A DNA stretch of 64,000 nucleotides from TMED88 sp964515335 (lineage in GTDB: Bacteria; Myxococcota_A; UBA9160; UBA4427), in contig CAZETS010000017.1 in assembly GCA_964515335.1 (NCBI GenBank), positions 13,499 to 77,498 on the forward strand, in the 5' to 3' direction. Each line of letters starts with the position of its first letter. Position 1 is the stretch's first letter. A program made the translations under genes and the position numbers. Below, piece by piece: positions 50,108 to 58,971 of this stretch. The notes beneath the pieces were generated by a model. It searched no databases and had not been told where the DNA came from. It saw only the letters and a program-made list of their open reading frames with translations.

Positions 50108-51526
50108 ATGGACCGCAGCCCGGCCCCTCGCGACGGCGCTTCGCTCGTAGCCGCGCGGTTCGCCGACGTTTCGCTACGAGCGCGACGACTCGCGCCCACC
50201 CTCGCCCTGGCGGTCGCACTGCTCGCCCCGGGCTGCGGCGAAACCGTGGCGCCGCGGCCGAACGTCCTCGTCTACGTCGTCGACACGCTGCGCGCCGACG
50301 CCCTGGGCAGCTACGGCAACGCCGAGGCGCACACCCCCCACTTCGACGCGCTGGCGAGCGAAGGCGTCGCCTTCGATAACGCGTACGCGACCTCGTCGTG
50401 GACGCGGGCCTCGATGGCGACGCTGCTCACGGGCCTTCACCCGTGGCACCACGGCGCCGAGTCGCGCGACGATCGCCTGCCCGAGACCGCGAGGACACTC
50501 GCCGAGCTGTTCGCCGAGCAGGGGTACTCGACGGCGCTGATCAGCTCGAACCCCAACGTCAGCAGCGTGTTCGGCTTCCGGCAGGCCTTCGACGAGCTCG
50601 CCGAGCTGTACGCCCGCTCGAAGCCCGGCGTGGTCGGCGCCACCGAGCTCGTCACCCCTTCCAACGTGGTGACCAACGAGGTGATCGGCTGGCTGCGCGG
50701 CGCCTCGAAGCCCTTCTTCGTGGTGGCGTTGGCGATCGACCCGCACTTTCCCTACAGGCCGCCGGCGCGCCACGATCCGGGGCTTCACCGCAGCGCCGCC
50801 ACCGCACACGTGGGAACGCGCCGGCCGGGACGAAGCGGCGCGAACACGCCCGAGGCGAAAGCGCGGGCGCGCGAGCTCTACCAGGCCGAGGTCGCCTTCA
50901 ACGACGAGTCGTTCGGCGCCCTCGTCGCGGCCATGAAGCAGCTCGGCCTGTGGGACGACACCGTCGTCGTGGTGACCTCCGACCACGGCGAGGAGTTCTG
51001 GGAGTACGACCGCGCCGGCCACGGCCAGTCGCTCACGGAAGAGGTGCTGCGCGTGCCGCTGATCGTTCGCAAGCCGGGCGATGCGCGCCTGCCGGCCGGT
51101 GTGCGGACCGAGCGGCCCATCTCGCTCGTCGACCTGGCGCCGACGCTGCTCGAGCTCGCGGGCATCCCCGTGCCCGAAGAGCTGGACGGGCAGAGCATCT
51201 TCTCGGCGAGCGACGAGCCGCGCGTCGTGCTGGCGGGCCTGCGCCTCGACGGCCGCCACCTGCTGGCCGCGGTCGACGGGCACGACAAGCTCGTGTGGGA
51301 CCTCCGGTCGGACCGGCGTCAGCTGTACGACCTGAGCGGCGGGCGGCCCGAGCTCTGGCCCCTCGAGGTCGGCGACGACCCGCGAAGACAGGCCGCGTCG
51401 AGCCGCCTGGCCGCGGCGATCGAGACCAGCGTCGCCCGGCCCGGACGCGCCCTCGACAAGAGCCGCGCCGGCAAGCTGCCCGAGGCGGTCGAAGAGTCGC
51501 TGCGCGCCCTGGGCTATCTCGAGTAG
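50108..51526 (+). CDS. Sulfatase-family lipoprotein with atypical active-site motif
   Basis: A 472-residue alkaline-phosphatase-superfamily protein. The signal ends at a lipobox-like LLAPGC with Cys43; the metal Asp59 is in YVVDTLRADALG, and SDHGEEF follows later. The formylglycine motif (C/S)xPxR reads Ser96-Ser-Trp-Thr-Arg100, with Trp instead of Pro. The serine could in principle be modified by an anaerobic-type maturase, or the protein may act as a phosphatase-like hydrolase. The start ATG has weak ribosome-binding context. Confidence 0.75.
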   Translation: MDRSPAPRDGASLVAARFADVSLRARRLAPTLALAVALLAPGCGETVAPRPNVLVYVVDTLRADALGSYGNAEAHTPHFDALASEGVAFDNAYATSSWTRASMATLLTGLHPWHHGAESRDDRLPETARTLAELFAEQGYSTALISSNPNVSSVFGFRQAFDELAELYARSKPGVVGATELVTPSNVVTNEVIGWLRGASKPFFVVALAIDPHFPYRPPARHDPGLHRSAATAHVGTRRPGRSGANTPEAKARARELYQAEVAFNDESFGALVAAMKQLGLWDDTVVVVTSDHGEEFWEYDRAGHGQSLTEEVLRVPLIVRKPGDARLPAGVRTERPISLVDLAPTLLELAGIPVPEELDGQSIFSASDEPRVVLAGLRLDGRHLLAAVDGHDKLVWDLRSDRRQLYDLSGGRPELWPLEVGDDPRRQAASSRLAAAIETSVARPGRALDKSRAGKLPEAVEESLRALGYLE

Positions 51527-51587
51527 CCGCTCTCGTCGCGGGAGCGGATCCCGATCCGCGCGGCGGCCGCCCGGGAGCCGCGGACGC

Positions 51588-52865
51588 TCAGTCGCCGACC
51601 AGGAAGAGGCTCAACGCCGGCCAGTAGGTGATGACGAGGACCGTCAGCAGCAGGATCACGAAGAACGGCACGGTGGCCCGGTAGACGTCGAGCACGTTCC
51701 GGCGGAAGCGATAGCTCGAGATGAAGAGGTTCATCCCCACCGGAGGCGTGATGTAGCCGATCTGCATGTTGGCCAGGAAGATGATGCCGAGGTGCACGGG
51801 ATGGATCCCGTAGCCGATCGCGATGGGCAGGATGATCGGCACCACGATCACCAGGGCCGAGAAGATGTCGAGCATCATGCCGAGAGCCAGCAGGAAGACG
51901 TTCAGCAGGATCAGGAAGGTCAGCTTGCTGTCGATGCGGGCGCGGATCATCTCGAAGAGCTGCGTGGGCACCTCGGTGTCGATCAGGTAGTTGGTGGAGG
52001 CGAGCGAGACGCCGAGGATGATGAGGATCGCACCGACGAGCACCATCGACTCACGCATCACCGCGGGCACCTGACGCAGCGGGATCTCGCGCCGGATGAC
52101 GACCTCGACGATCAGCACGTAGAGGGCCGTCACGGCGGCCGCTTCGGAGAGCGCGAAGACGCCGCCGTAGATGCCACCGAGCACCACCACGGGAAGCGGG
52201 ATCTCCCACGCCGACTCGCGGACCGCCGCCCACGCCTCGCGGGCCGAGAAGGCGGCGCCGGTACGGGCCACGCCGCGCACCCGCCACATGCTGTACAGCG
52301 AGAGCAGTACCACCATCAGCAGGCCCGGAATCAGCCCGGCGGCGAAGAGGTCGTCGATCTTCACGGGCGGATCGAGATTCATCTGCTGCGCGACCACGCC
52401 GTAGAGGATCAGCGGCAGGGCCGGGGCGAACAGCAGCCCGAGGCTGCCCGAGGTGGTGATCAGGCCCAGGCTGAAGCGCTCCGGGTAGTGGGCCTCGCGC
52501 AGGGCCGGATAGAGCAGCGCACCGAGCGCCACGATGGTCACCCCGGAAGCGCCCGTGAACGCGGTGAAGAGCGCACACGCGGCGAGTGACACGATGGCCA
52601 GCCCGCCCGACAACCAGCCGAGCAGAGCGTTGGTGAGACGCACGAGCCGCCCGGGCGCCTGGCTCTCGCCGAGCACGTAGCCCGCGAAGGTGAAGAGGGG
52701 AATCGCGAGCAGCACCGGCATCTCGGCGAGCCGGTAGATCTCGATCGCGACGACCGAGAGATCGACCTCTTCGCGCGAGAAGCCGAGCAGCGCGCTCGCG
52801 GCGATCACGGCGAAGAGCGGCGCCCCGGCAAGGGCGGCCAGCAGCAGCAGCAGGCTCGCCGTCAC
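51588..52865 (-). CDS. TRAP transporter large permease (DctM-like)
   Basis: A 425-residue membrane protein with about twelve helices and the DctM features FTAFTGASGVTIVALGALLYPAL (in part) and GMMLDIFSALVIVVPIILPI. GTG 52865 overlaps the DctQ stop (GTGA). It moves the periplasmic receptor's solute using a Na+ gradient. Last gene in the operon. Confidence 0.9.
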   Translation of the reverse strand: MTASLLLLLAALAGAPLFAVIAASALLGFSREEVDLSVVAIEIYRLAEMPVLLAIPLFTFAGYVLGESQAPGRLVRLTNALLGWLSGGLAIVSLAACALFTAFTGASGVTIVALGALLYPALREAHYPERFSLGLITTSGSLGLLFAPALPLILYGVVAQQMNLDPPVKIDDLFAAGLIPGLLMVVLLSLYSMWRVRGVARTGAAFSAREAWAAVRESAWEIPLPVVVLGGIYGGVFALSEAAAVTALYVLIVEVVIRREIPLRQVPAVMRESMVLVGAILIILGVSLASTNYLIDTEVPTQLFEMIRARIDSKLTFLILLNVFLLALGMMLDIFSALVIVVPIILPIAIGYGIHPVHLGIIFLANMQIGYITPPVGMNLFISSYRFRRNVLDVYRATVPFFVILLLTVLVITYWPALSLFLVGD

Positions 52866-53395
52866 GAGAGCGCCTCCGGCTCTTCGGGCTCGCGCAGGCC
52901 GAGCAGCACGGCCGCCTGCGGGAAGGTGCCGAGCGCGTAGCGGAGGGCGATCATCGCGAACGCGAACGGCAGCACCGACTGCAGGATCCAGGTGGGCACG
53001 CCGAGGAAGGCCACGTCGCCGAACTCGCGCTCGCTCTGCACGAAGCGCCACGAGTGCCAGGCCAGCAGCCCGCAAATCGTCACCGTGAAGAGGTGCACGG
53101 CGACCGACGCCGCGGCGCGTGCGCGCCCGGGCAGCAGCCGCGGAAAGACGTCGACGGTGATGTGCCGATCGCCGCGGCTCGCCGAGATCGCGCCGAACAT
53201 CCCCACCCAGAGCACCAGCACCCGGATCATCGGGTCGGCCCAGGTGAGACCGGCGTCGAAGAAGACGCGCAGGAAGATCTGCAGCGGGGCGAGCAGGATC
53301 ATCGCGCCGAGCAGCAGGGCGAGGATCGTGTCCTCGACCCGGTGCAGCAGGTGGATGGCCCGGGCAAGGCCGCCTTGGCGGACGGGATCGCTCAT
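52862..53395 (-). CDS. TRAP transporter small permease (DctQ-like)
   Basis: A 177-residue membrane protein with four helices (LALLLGAMILLAPLQIFLRV, LWVGMFGAISAS, VHLFTVTICGLLAW, SVLPFAFAMIALRYAL). The GDRHITVDVFPR loop is typical of DctQ. ATG 53395 overlaps the DctP stop, and its stop overlaps DctM. It partners DctM in the permease. Confidence 0.9.
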   Translation of the reverse strand: MSDPVRQGGLARAIHLLHRVEDTILALLLGAMILLAPLQIFLRVFFDAGLTWADPMIRVLVLWVGMFGAISASRGDRHITVDVFPRLLPGRARAAASVAVHLFTVTICGLLAWHSWRFVQSEREFGDVAFLGVPTWILQSVLPFAFAMIALRYALGTFPQAAVLLGLREPEEPEALS

Positions 53396-54411
53396 TCGGA
53401 GGCGGGCGGGGCTGCCGATCGGTGCTCGTCGAGCAGAGACAGGATCTCCTGGATGGTGGCGTCCGAGTAGATCCCCTTCTCGCGCAGCCGGGCGATCGCG
53501 TCGCTGCTGATCTGCCGCCAGCGCTCCACCTCTTCGTCCGAGGTCGCCGACACGAACTCGATCCCCTGATTGGCGAGCGCGTCGCGGGCGTTGGCCTCGC
53601 CCGCGCGGCTCTCGGCGTCGAGCCGGCTTCCGGCTTCGGCGACGACCTCGCGCACCACCTGCTGGTCTTCGGCCGACAGCTTCGAGAACGCGCGCTCGTC
53701 GATGGCGAGCACGCCCGTGAGATACATGACGGGCACGTCGGTGAGGTACTTCACCTTGGTGTGCCACTGAAAGGCGATCGCTCCCTGCGGCGGGGCCGCC
53801 ACGGTGTCGACCAGACCGGTCTGCAGCGCCGTGTAGACGTCGGCGACCGGCAGTGGCACCGGCGACACGCCGGCAATTTCGAAGGCGATCTCGCTCATCC
53901 GGTCGTCCTCGACGAGCCAGACCTTCGACCCGGACAGGTCCTCGACCTCGCGGACGGGATCCTGGGAGAGCACGTAGGCGAACCCGCCGTCCGTGATGGC
54001 GAGCGAAACGAAGCCCTTCTCGGCGAGCCCGGCCTCGAGCTTCGCGTCCATGCGCTCGCGCACATACGTCACCTCGCCGTAGTCGCGGAAGAGGAACGGC
54101 AGGCTGTACAGCTCGATGTCGGGGGAGATGCCGGCCAGGGCGCCGCTCGTGAAGGCGCCGCCGTGGAGCTGACCGGCGCGCACCTTGCGGAGTACCGTCT
54201 TGTCGTTGCCCATCACGCCGCCGGGATAGAACTTGAGCTTCACGCGCCCGGCGGTTCGCTGCTTGATGTCGTCGGCGGCGCGCCGCATCTCGGCCATCCA
54301 GCTGGTGCCGTCGGGCACGACCGTGGCGATCTTGAGGGTTCGCGCCGAGGCGGCGCCCGCGGCCAGGAGCAGTCCGGCGACGATCAGGGAAAGGAAGCGA
54401 CGGAACGACAT
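53392..54411 (-). CDS. TRAP transporter periplasmic receptor (DctP-like)
   Basis: A 339-residue exported receptor. Signal peptide to about residue 23 (LIVAGLLLAAGAASA), then TLKIATVVPDGTSWMAEM and KLKFYPGGVMGNDKTVLRKVRAGQL (in part) as in DctP proteins. Arg/Asn ligand-binding residues such as those in GRVKLKFYPGG are present, so the ligand is likely carboxylate-bearing. Upstream is TatT. Confidence 0.9.
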   Translation of the reverse strand: MSFRRFLSLIVAGLLLAAGAASARTLKIATVVPDGTSWMAEMRRAADDIKQRTAGRVKLKFYPGGVMGNDKTVLRKVRAGQLHGGAFTSGALAGISPDIELYSLPFLFRDYGEVTYVRERMDAKLEAGLAEKGFVSLAITDGGFAYVLSQDPVREVEDLSGSKVWLVEDDRMSEIAFEIAGVSPVPLPVADVYTALQTGLVDTVAAPPQGAIAFQWHTKVKYLTDVPVMYLTGVLAIDERAFSKLSAEDQQVVREVVAEAGSRLDAESRAGEANARDALANQGIEFVSATSDEEVERWRQISSDAIARLREKGIYSDATIQEILSLLDEHRSAAPPASE

Positions 54412-54469
54412 GCTGGCTCCTCGGTTCTCGGGCTGGCAGAGCGGGCTGGGGGGCGCGAAGTCCTGAAGG

Positions 54470-55339
54470 TCAGAAGTACTCGTCGGACTCGGCGAGGAGT
54501 TCGTCGGCCAGATCCCGCGCCATGGAGTTGGAGAGCGTGTAGCCGGGCTCCACCGGATCGGCCACGACGACCTCGCCCAGCAGGCGGTCGTGGAGCTCCT
54601 GGTCGAAAACCAGCCGCGCGTACTGCCGGGCGAAGAGCACCTTCGCCATCAGGTTGCGCCCGTCCGACATCGACACCGCCTTCTCGAAGTGCTCGCGGCC
54701 GAGTTCGGGCTTCCCGCCGAGGCTCGCGGGCCGCAGCGTGTAGAGGACTCCGAGGAAGAGATGCGCGCCGCCGTCCTCGTAGCCGTCGTCGAGGGCCACC
54801 ACGCGTTCCATCAGGGCCTGCACCTTCGGCAGATCGGCGATCGCGTTCCAGTCGGAAGAGTTCATCTGGACCCAGGTCGCCCAGGCGCTCCCGTAGCCGT
54901 AGAGGGCCGCCAGATCGTCCTCGTCGGTGGTCGCGAGCGCCGCCGTGAAGTCGTCGAACGTCTGCCCGGCCGCCTCGCAGACCGCCTCGCTGCGCTGGCA
55001 CATGGCCCGGTGTCCGTAGCCCCTGGCCCGCGTCGTGAGCCGCGTGAGCCGCTCCTGCTCCTCGACGAACGCCGACGCGTAGGCGGCGTAGAGGCGGGCG
55101 CCGGCCAGCAGCAGGGTCTCGTTCTCCGGGTCGCCCTCGATCAGCCCGTCGATCGCGATCAGGTACGCGGGCGCACCGTCGCGGACGAGGGCGGCGTCCT
55201 CCTGATCGAGGACCGCTGCGCTGACGTTCTCGGCAAGGCCGGTGGTCGCCGAGCTGACCAGCGTCCCACAGCCGATCGAAGGCCCGAAAGTGGCGACACA
55301 AGTCACGAGAAGGACGACGCTGGCAACCCGGTGACCCAT
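54470..55339 (-). CDS. TRAP-associated TatT-like TPR lipoprotein
   Basis: A 289-residue exported protein of the TRAP T-component type. The signal leads into SIGCGTL, which resembles a lipobox (Cys27), and the rest is helical and TPR-like (LLAGARLYAAYASAFVEEQERL in part, DLAALYGYGSAWATWVQMN, HLFLGVLYTLRPASLGGKPELG in part). TatT proteins form trimers with DctP-type receptors. The gene is 58 bp upstream of dctP-like, giving the order TatT, P, Q, M. Confidence 0.85.
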   Translation of the reverse strand: MGHRVASVVLLVTCVATFGPSIGCGTLVSSATTGLAENVSAAVLDQEDAALVRDGAPAYLIAIDGLIEGDPENETLLLAGARLYAAYASAFVEEQERLTRLTTRARGYGHRAMCQRSEAVCEAAGQTFDDFTAALATTDEDDLAALYGYGSAWATWVQMNSSDWNAIADLPKVQALMERVVALDDGYEDGGAHLFLGVLYTLRPASLGGKPELGREHFEKAVSMSDGRNLMAKVLFARQYARLVFDQELHDRLLGEVVVADPVEPGYTLSNSMARDLADELLAESDEYF

Positions 55340-55511
55340 GGCGGGCCGGATGTTAGCAGCCCGAACGGGCCTCCTGACCGCCCGGAGCCGATGGGCCACA
55401 CTCGAAGTCCAGGGGAACCAACCGGCCCGTCCCGGTGCCGGATTCCCGACTGGCAGCAATGCCTCGCCGCCCCGCCGGAACCTCTGCGATCGAGGCCGGC
55501 GGGATGGCGGG

Positions 55512-56789
55512 ATGGAGACCGACGGCAGCCGTCCGATGACCGACTTCGAGCCCGACCCGGCCCGCGCTCGCTCGGGGAGCCGGCCGCCACTCCTGCCCTG
55601 GCTGCTCGCCACCCCCCTGCTGATCGTCTCGGGATCGGCGCTCTGCGGCGTCGGGCTCGCGCGCGGGCTCGCACCGTACGCGGCGCTGGCCGGCGCCGCC
55701 GCGCTGCTGGCCCTGCCGACCGCGGGCCTCGCCCGCCTCGGGCGCGGCCGGGCCGCCGCGACGCCGATCGCCGCGATCGTCTGGTGCGCGGCGGTGTTGA
55801 TCGCCCTGCCGGCGTGGTTTCCGGGCGAGCGCGCCGAGGCGACCGAGCGCGGCCTGCGCACGCTCGCCGCGCCCACCGGCGACACGTCGGCCCGCGCACT
55901 GGCCGGGCTCGCGCGGAACTTCGTGGACCTGTTCGGCGAGCACGGCGGCGGAGCGACGCGAGCGAGACCCCCGGCGAAGACCTCCCCGGGCGGGTCGACA
56001 CCCGGGCCCGCGGATGCCGCGCAGAGCTCGGCGCCGGCACCCGCGCGCGCGGCCCGCGTCGAGCCCGCCGAGCGGCGACCGGCTGCGCCTCGACGCCCGA
56101 CCACCACGATCCTTCCCTACGAAGGAGACTCCACGAGCCTGCGTGTGCGGGTCGACTTCGACGGTCCCGTGATCGGCGAGCAGTTCGAGATGATCCTCGA
56201 CACCGGCGCCACGCTCACGACGCTCGATCACGCCAGCCTGTCGCGTCTGGGCGTCGAGGTCGGCGCCGACGCACCGTGGATCCGGCTGCGCACAGCCAAC
56301 GGAATGATCGACGCGCCGCTCGTCCTGTTGGACGCGGTCTGGCTCGGCGGCGAGCCCGTCGAGTGGGTGACGGTGGCGGTCTGCGACAGCTGCGCGAATC
56401 CTCCGATCGCCGGCCTGCTCGGCCTGAACGTCACCGGGCGCTTCCGGGTGTCGCTCGACCACGACCGGCAGCGCGTCGAGCTCGCGCCGAGGCGCCGCGC
56501 CGGCGGCAGTGCACTCGACGTCGGTCAGTGGCTCGAGGTGCGCTCCCGCGCCGTGCGAAGACCGACCGGCGCCGTCGACCTGGCGCTGACTGCCGCCAAC
56601 CGGTCAGCGCGCGACATCGAAGAGGCGGTGGTCAATCTCAGCTGCGGCGAGCAGACCTTTGCGATCCAGGTGGACGACATCCCGGCGCGCGACGAGCGCA
56701 CCACCGAGATCTCCCTGCCGCGGGGCACCGACTGCAGCGAGCAGAGCGTCACGGTCTCGCGCGGACGCTTCCTGCTCGACCGCTTCTGA
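55512..56789 (+). CDS. Retropepsin-like aspartic protease with N-terminal membrane segments
   Basis: A 425-residue protein. The N-terminus has three or four hydrophobic helices (about 28-105), then a Pro/Ala-rich linker to about 205, and a clan-AA aspartic protease domain: Asp230-Thr-Gly232 (FEMILDTGATLTTLD) with the follow-up GLLGLNVTGRF. One DTG indicates a homodimer. It probably faces the periplasm. ATG 55512 is chosen; ATG 55536 is an alternative. Downstream of the domain are two cysteine-containing strands (NLSCGEQTF, GTDCSEQ). Confidence 0.75.
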   Translation: METDGSRPMTDFEPDPARARSGSRPPLLPWLLATPLLIVSGSALCGVGLARGLAPYAALAGAAALLALPTAGLARLGRGRAAATPIAAIVWCAAVLIALPAWFPGERAEATERGLRTLAAPTGDTSARALAGLARNFVDLFGEHGGGATRARPPAKTSPGGSTPGPADAAQSSAPAPARAARVEPAERRPAAPRRPTTTILPYEGDSTSLRVRVDFDGPVIGEQFEMILDTGATLTTLDHASLSRLGVEVGADAPWIRLRTANGMIDAPLVLLDAVWLGGEPVEWVTVAVCDSCANPPIAGLLGLNVTGRFRVSLDHDRQRVELAPRRRAGGSALDVGQWLEVRSRAVRRPTGAVDLALTAANRSARDIEEAVVNLSCGEQTFAIQVDDIPARDERTTEISLPRGTDCSEQSVTVSRGRFLLDRF

Positions 56790-56842
56790 GCCCGCGCGCG
56801 CGTCGACCGGGTCGGACGACTGCGAGGCGCTGCCCGTCGCCG

Positions 56843-58045
56843 TCAGTCCGCGGCCGCCTCGGCGACGGCGCCCGATGCCACCAGCGAGTCGATCTCTGCG
56901 GGCGAGCGGCCGAGCTCGGCGAGCAGCTCGCGTGTGTGTCGGCCAGGAACGGGGGGCGGCCCGTGCACGCCGGCCGGCGTCTCCGAGAGCGTCACGGGGT
57001 GCCGAAGCAGGTCCATGCGGCCGTGCTCTTCGTGATCGACGGGCCGCGACACGTCGAGGTGCTCGACCTGAGGATCGGCGAAGACCTCGTCGACCGCGAG
57101 GATCGGGCCGCAGGGCAGGTCGGCGTCGGAGAAGATCTCGATCCACTCGGCGGTGCTGCGCTGCCGCAGCTTCTCCTCGACGGCGAGCCGCAGGGGCTCG
57201 CGGTTGCGAATCCGCTCGAGGGCGTCGGCGAAGCGCGGATCGCTGCCGAGCTCGGGGGCCTCGATGGCCCGCACGAAGCGTTCCCACCCGGTCAGCACGG
57301 CGATGTTGATCAGCCCATCGCTCGTCTCGAACGCCCCCATCGGAAACAGCGTCGGGTGGTCGTTGCCCGCCTGCCCGGGCACCACGCCGTCCACCAGCCA
57401 GCGCGCCGCCTGGAAGTCCATGAAGTTGATCATCGCCTCGAGGAGCGAGGTGTGGACCCACTGCCCGCGCCCGGTTCGCTCGCGGGCGTAGAGGGCGGCG
57501 AGCACACCCTGGGCGAGGAACGTGCCCGAAGCCGTGTCCGAGATCGCGATGCCGGCCCGCCAGGGACCGCCGCCCGGCGGGCCGGTCACGCTCATCAGTC
57601 CGCCCATGCCCTGGGCGACCTGGTCGAGCCCCGGACGGCTCGCGTACGGACCGTCCTGCCCGAAGCCCGAGATGCTCGCGTACACGAGCCGCGGGTTGCG
57701 GGCCGAGAGCGTCTCGTAGTCGATTCCGAGCCTTCGCTTCACGTCGGCGCGGAAGTTCTCGACCAGCACGTCCGCGCGATCGACCAGCTCGTAGAAGACG
57801 GCGAGCCCGTCGGAGTGCTTCAGGTCGATCAGCGCCGAGCGCTTGGCGCGGTGCAGGTTCCAGGCGTCGCTGCCGCCCAGGTCGCCGCGCCCGGGCATCG
57901 AGACGCGCACCACGTCGGCGCCGAGGTCGGCCAGCTGACGCACGCAGGTCGGGCCGGCGCGGGCGATGGTGACGTCGAGGACGCGCACACCAGCGAGTGG
58001 CCCGGCTTCTTCGTCGCGACGGCGGTAGATGCCCTCGGGCGCCAC
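56843..58045 (-). CDS. CaiB/BaiF family CoA transferase
   Basis: A 400-residue type III CoA transferase. The catalytic Asp170 is in AISDTASGTF, and the Rossmann-like start VRVLDVTIARAGPTCVRQLADLGADVV (in part) is typical. The enzyme shifts CoA between acids via an enzyme-anhydride intermediate. It is 34 bp downstream of a crotonase-type gene, so the pair could act on an unknown CoA ester. GTG start. Confidence 0.9.
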   Translation of the reverse strand: MAPEGIYRRRDEEAGPLAGVRVLDVTIARAGPTCVRQLADLGADVVRVSMPGRGDLGGSDAWNLHRAKRSALIDLKHSDGLAVFYELVDRADVLVENFRADVKRRLGIDYETLSARNPRLVYASISGFGQDGPYASRPGLDQVAQGMGGLMSVTGPPGGGPWRAGIAISDTASGTFLAQGVLAALYARERTGRGQWVHTSLLEAMINFMDFQAARWLVDGVVPGQAGNDHPTLFPMGAFETSDGLINIAVLTGWERFVRAIEAPELGSDPRFADALERIRNREPLRLAVEEKLRQRSTAEWIEIFSDADLPCGPILAVDEVFADPQVEHLDVSRPVDHEEHGRMDLLRHPVTLSETPAGVHGPPPVPGRHTRELLAELGRSPAEIDSLVASGAVAEAAAD

Positions 58046-58079
58046 CGTGCCCCTCCTCGTTGCCGCCGCGGCGCCGACC

Positions 58080-58907
58080 CTAGCGGCCCTTGAAGACCGG
58101 CGGGCGCTTCTCCATGAAGGCGCGCACGCCCTCGCCGAAGTCCTCGCTCTGGAAGCAGTCGTCCACCACCTTGCGGACCGCCTCGACGTCGCGCTCGGCA
58201 GCCGGACGGCGGAGCTCGCGCGAGATCACCTTCACGCTGCGCACGGTCAGCGGCGCATTGCCCGCGATCCGCTCGGCCTGGCCGCGGACGAAGGTCTCGA
58301 GCTCGTCCTTCGGGAGCACGCGATCGATCAGCCCCATGGCGAGCGCCTCGTCGGCGGGATAGCGGCTCGCCGTGAAGAGGATCTCCTTCGCGCGCGCCGG
58401 CCCCACCACCGCCTCGAGGGCCGCCACGCCTGCCATGCCGTATCCCACTCCGAGGCGCGCGGCGGGAATGCCGAACGCGGCGCCTTCGGACGCGTAGCGG
58501 AGGTCGGCCGACAGGGCGACCGCGAGCCCGCCGCCGATGCAGTGGCCGTGGATCATCGCCAGCACGGGCTTGTCGATCTGCTCGAGTTCGGCGAACGCGT
58601 TGCCGCCGCCCTGCGCGAGCTTCGACGACGTCGCCGAGCCGTCGTCCACCTCGAAGGTCGAGATGTCGGCACCCGACACGAAGGCGGTGTCACCGGCTCC
58701 GCGCATCACGACGACGCGGACCTCGCGGCTCTCGCGATGCTGCCGCACCGCGTCGGCGAGCTCCGACCACATCTCGGGCGAGAGCGCGTTGCGGCGCTCC
58801 GGGTGGTCGAAGACGATCCATCCGATGGCGCCGTCGACTTCCCGATGCACCCGGCCCGGCATGGAGTCCGAGTCTATCAAGCGACCCGGTGCCGTGCCGC
58901 GACTCAT
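58080..58907 (-). CDS. Crotonase-fold protein without the canonical catalytic glutamates
   Basis: A 275-residue crotonase. The oxyanion loops are GDTAFVSGADISTF and GHCIGGGLAVALSAD. Both catalytic Glu positions of rat hydratase are Ala here (GGLAVA and IPAAR), so standard hydration is unlikely; an isomerase, hydrolase or decarboxylase type is possible. ATG 58907 has GAGAGG upstream; ATG 58862 is an alternative. It is the first gene of the CaiB operon. Confidence 0.8.
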   Translation of the reverse strand: MSRGTAPGRLIDSDSMPGRVHREVDGAIGWIVFDHPERRNALSPEMWSELADAVRQHRESREVRVVVMRGAGDTAFVSGADISTFEVDDGSATSSKLAQGGGNAFAELEQIDKPVLAMIHGHCIGGGLAVALSADLRYASEGAAFGIPAARLGVGYGMAGVAALEAVVGPARAKEILFTASRYPADEALAMGLIDRVLPKDELETFVRGQAERIAGNAPLTVRSVKVISRELRRPAAERDVEAVRKVVDDCFQSEDFGEGVRAFMEKRPPVFKGR

Positions 58908-58971
58908 CTGCGAACCTCTCGGAAGCTGCCGGTGAGCCGCACCGCCAAGCACCGGCCCGGAGGTGCCCTCG

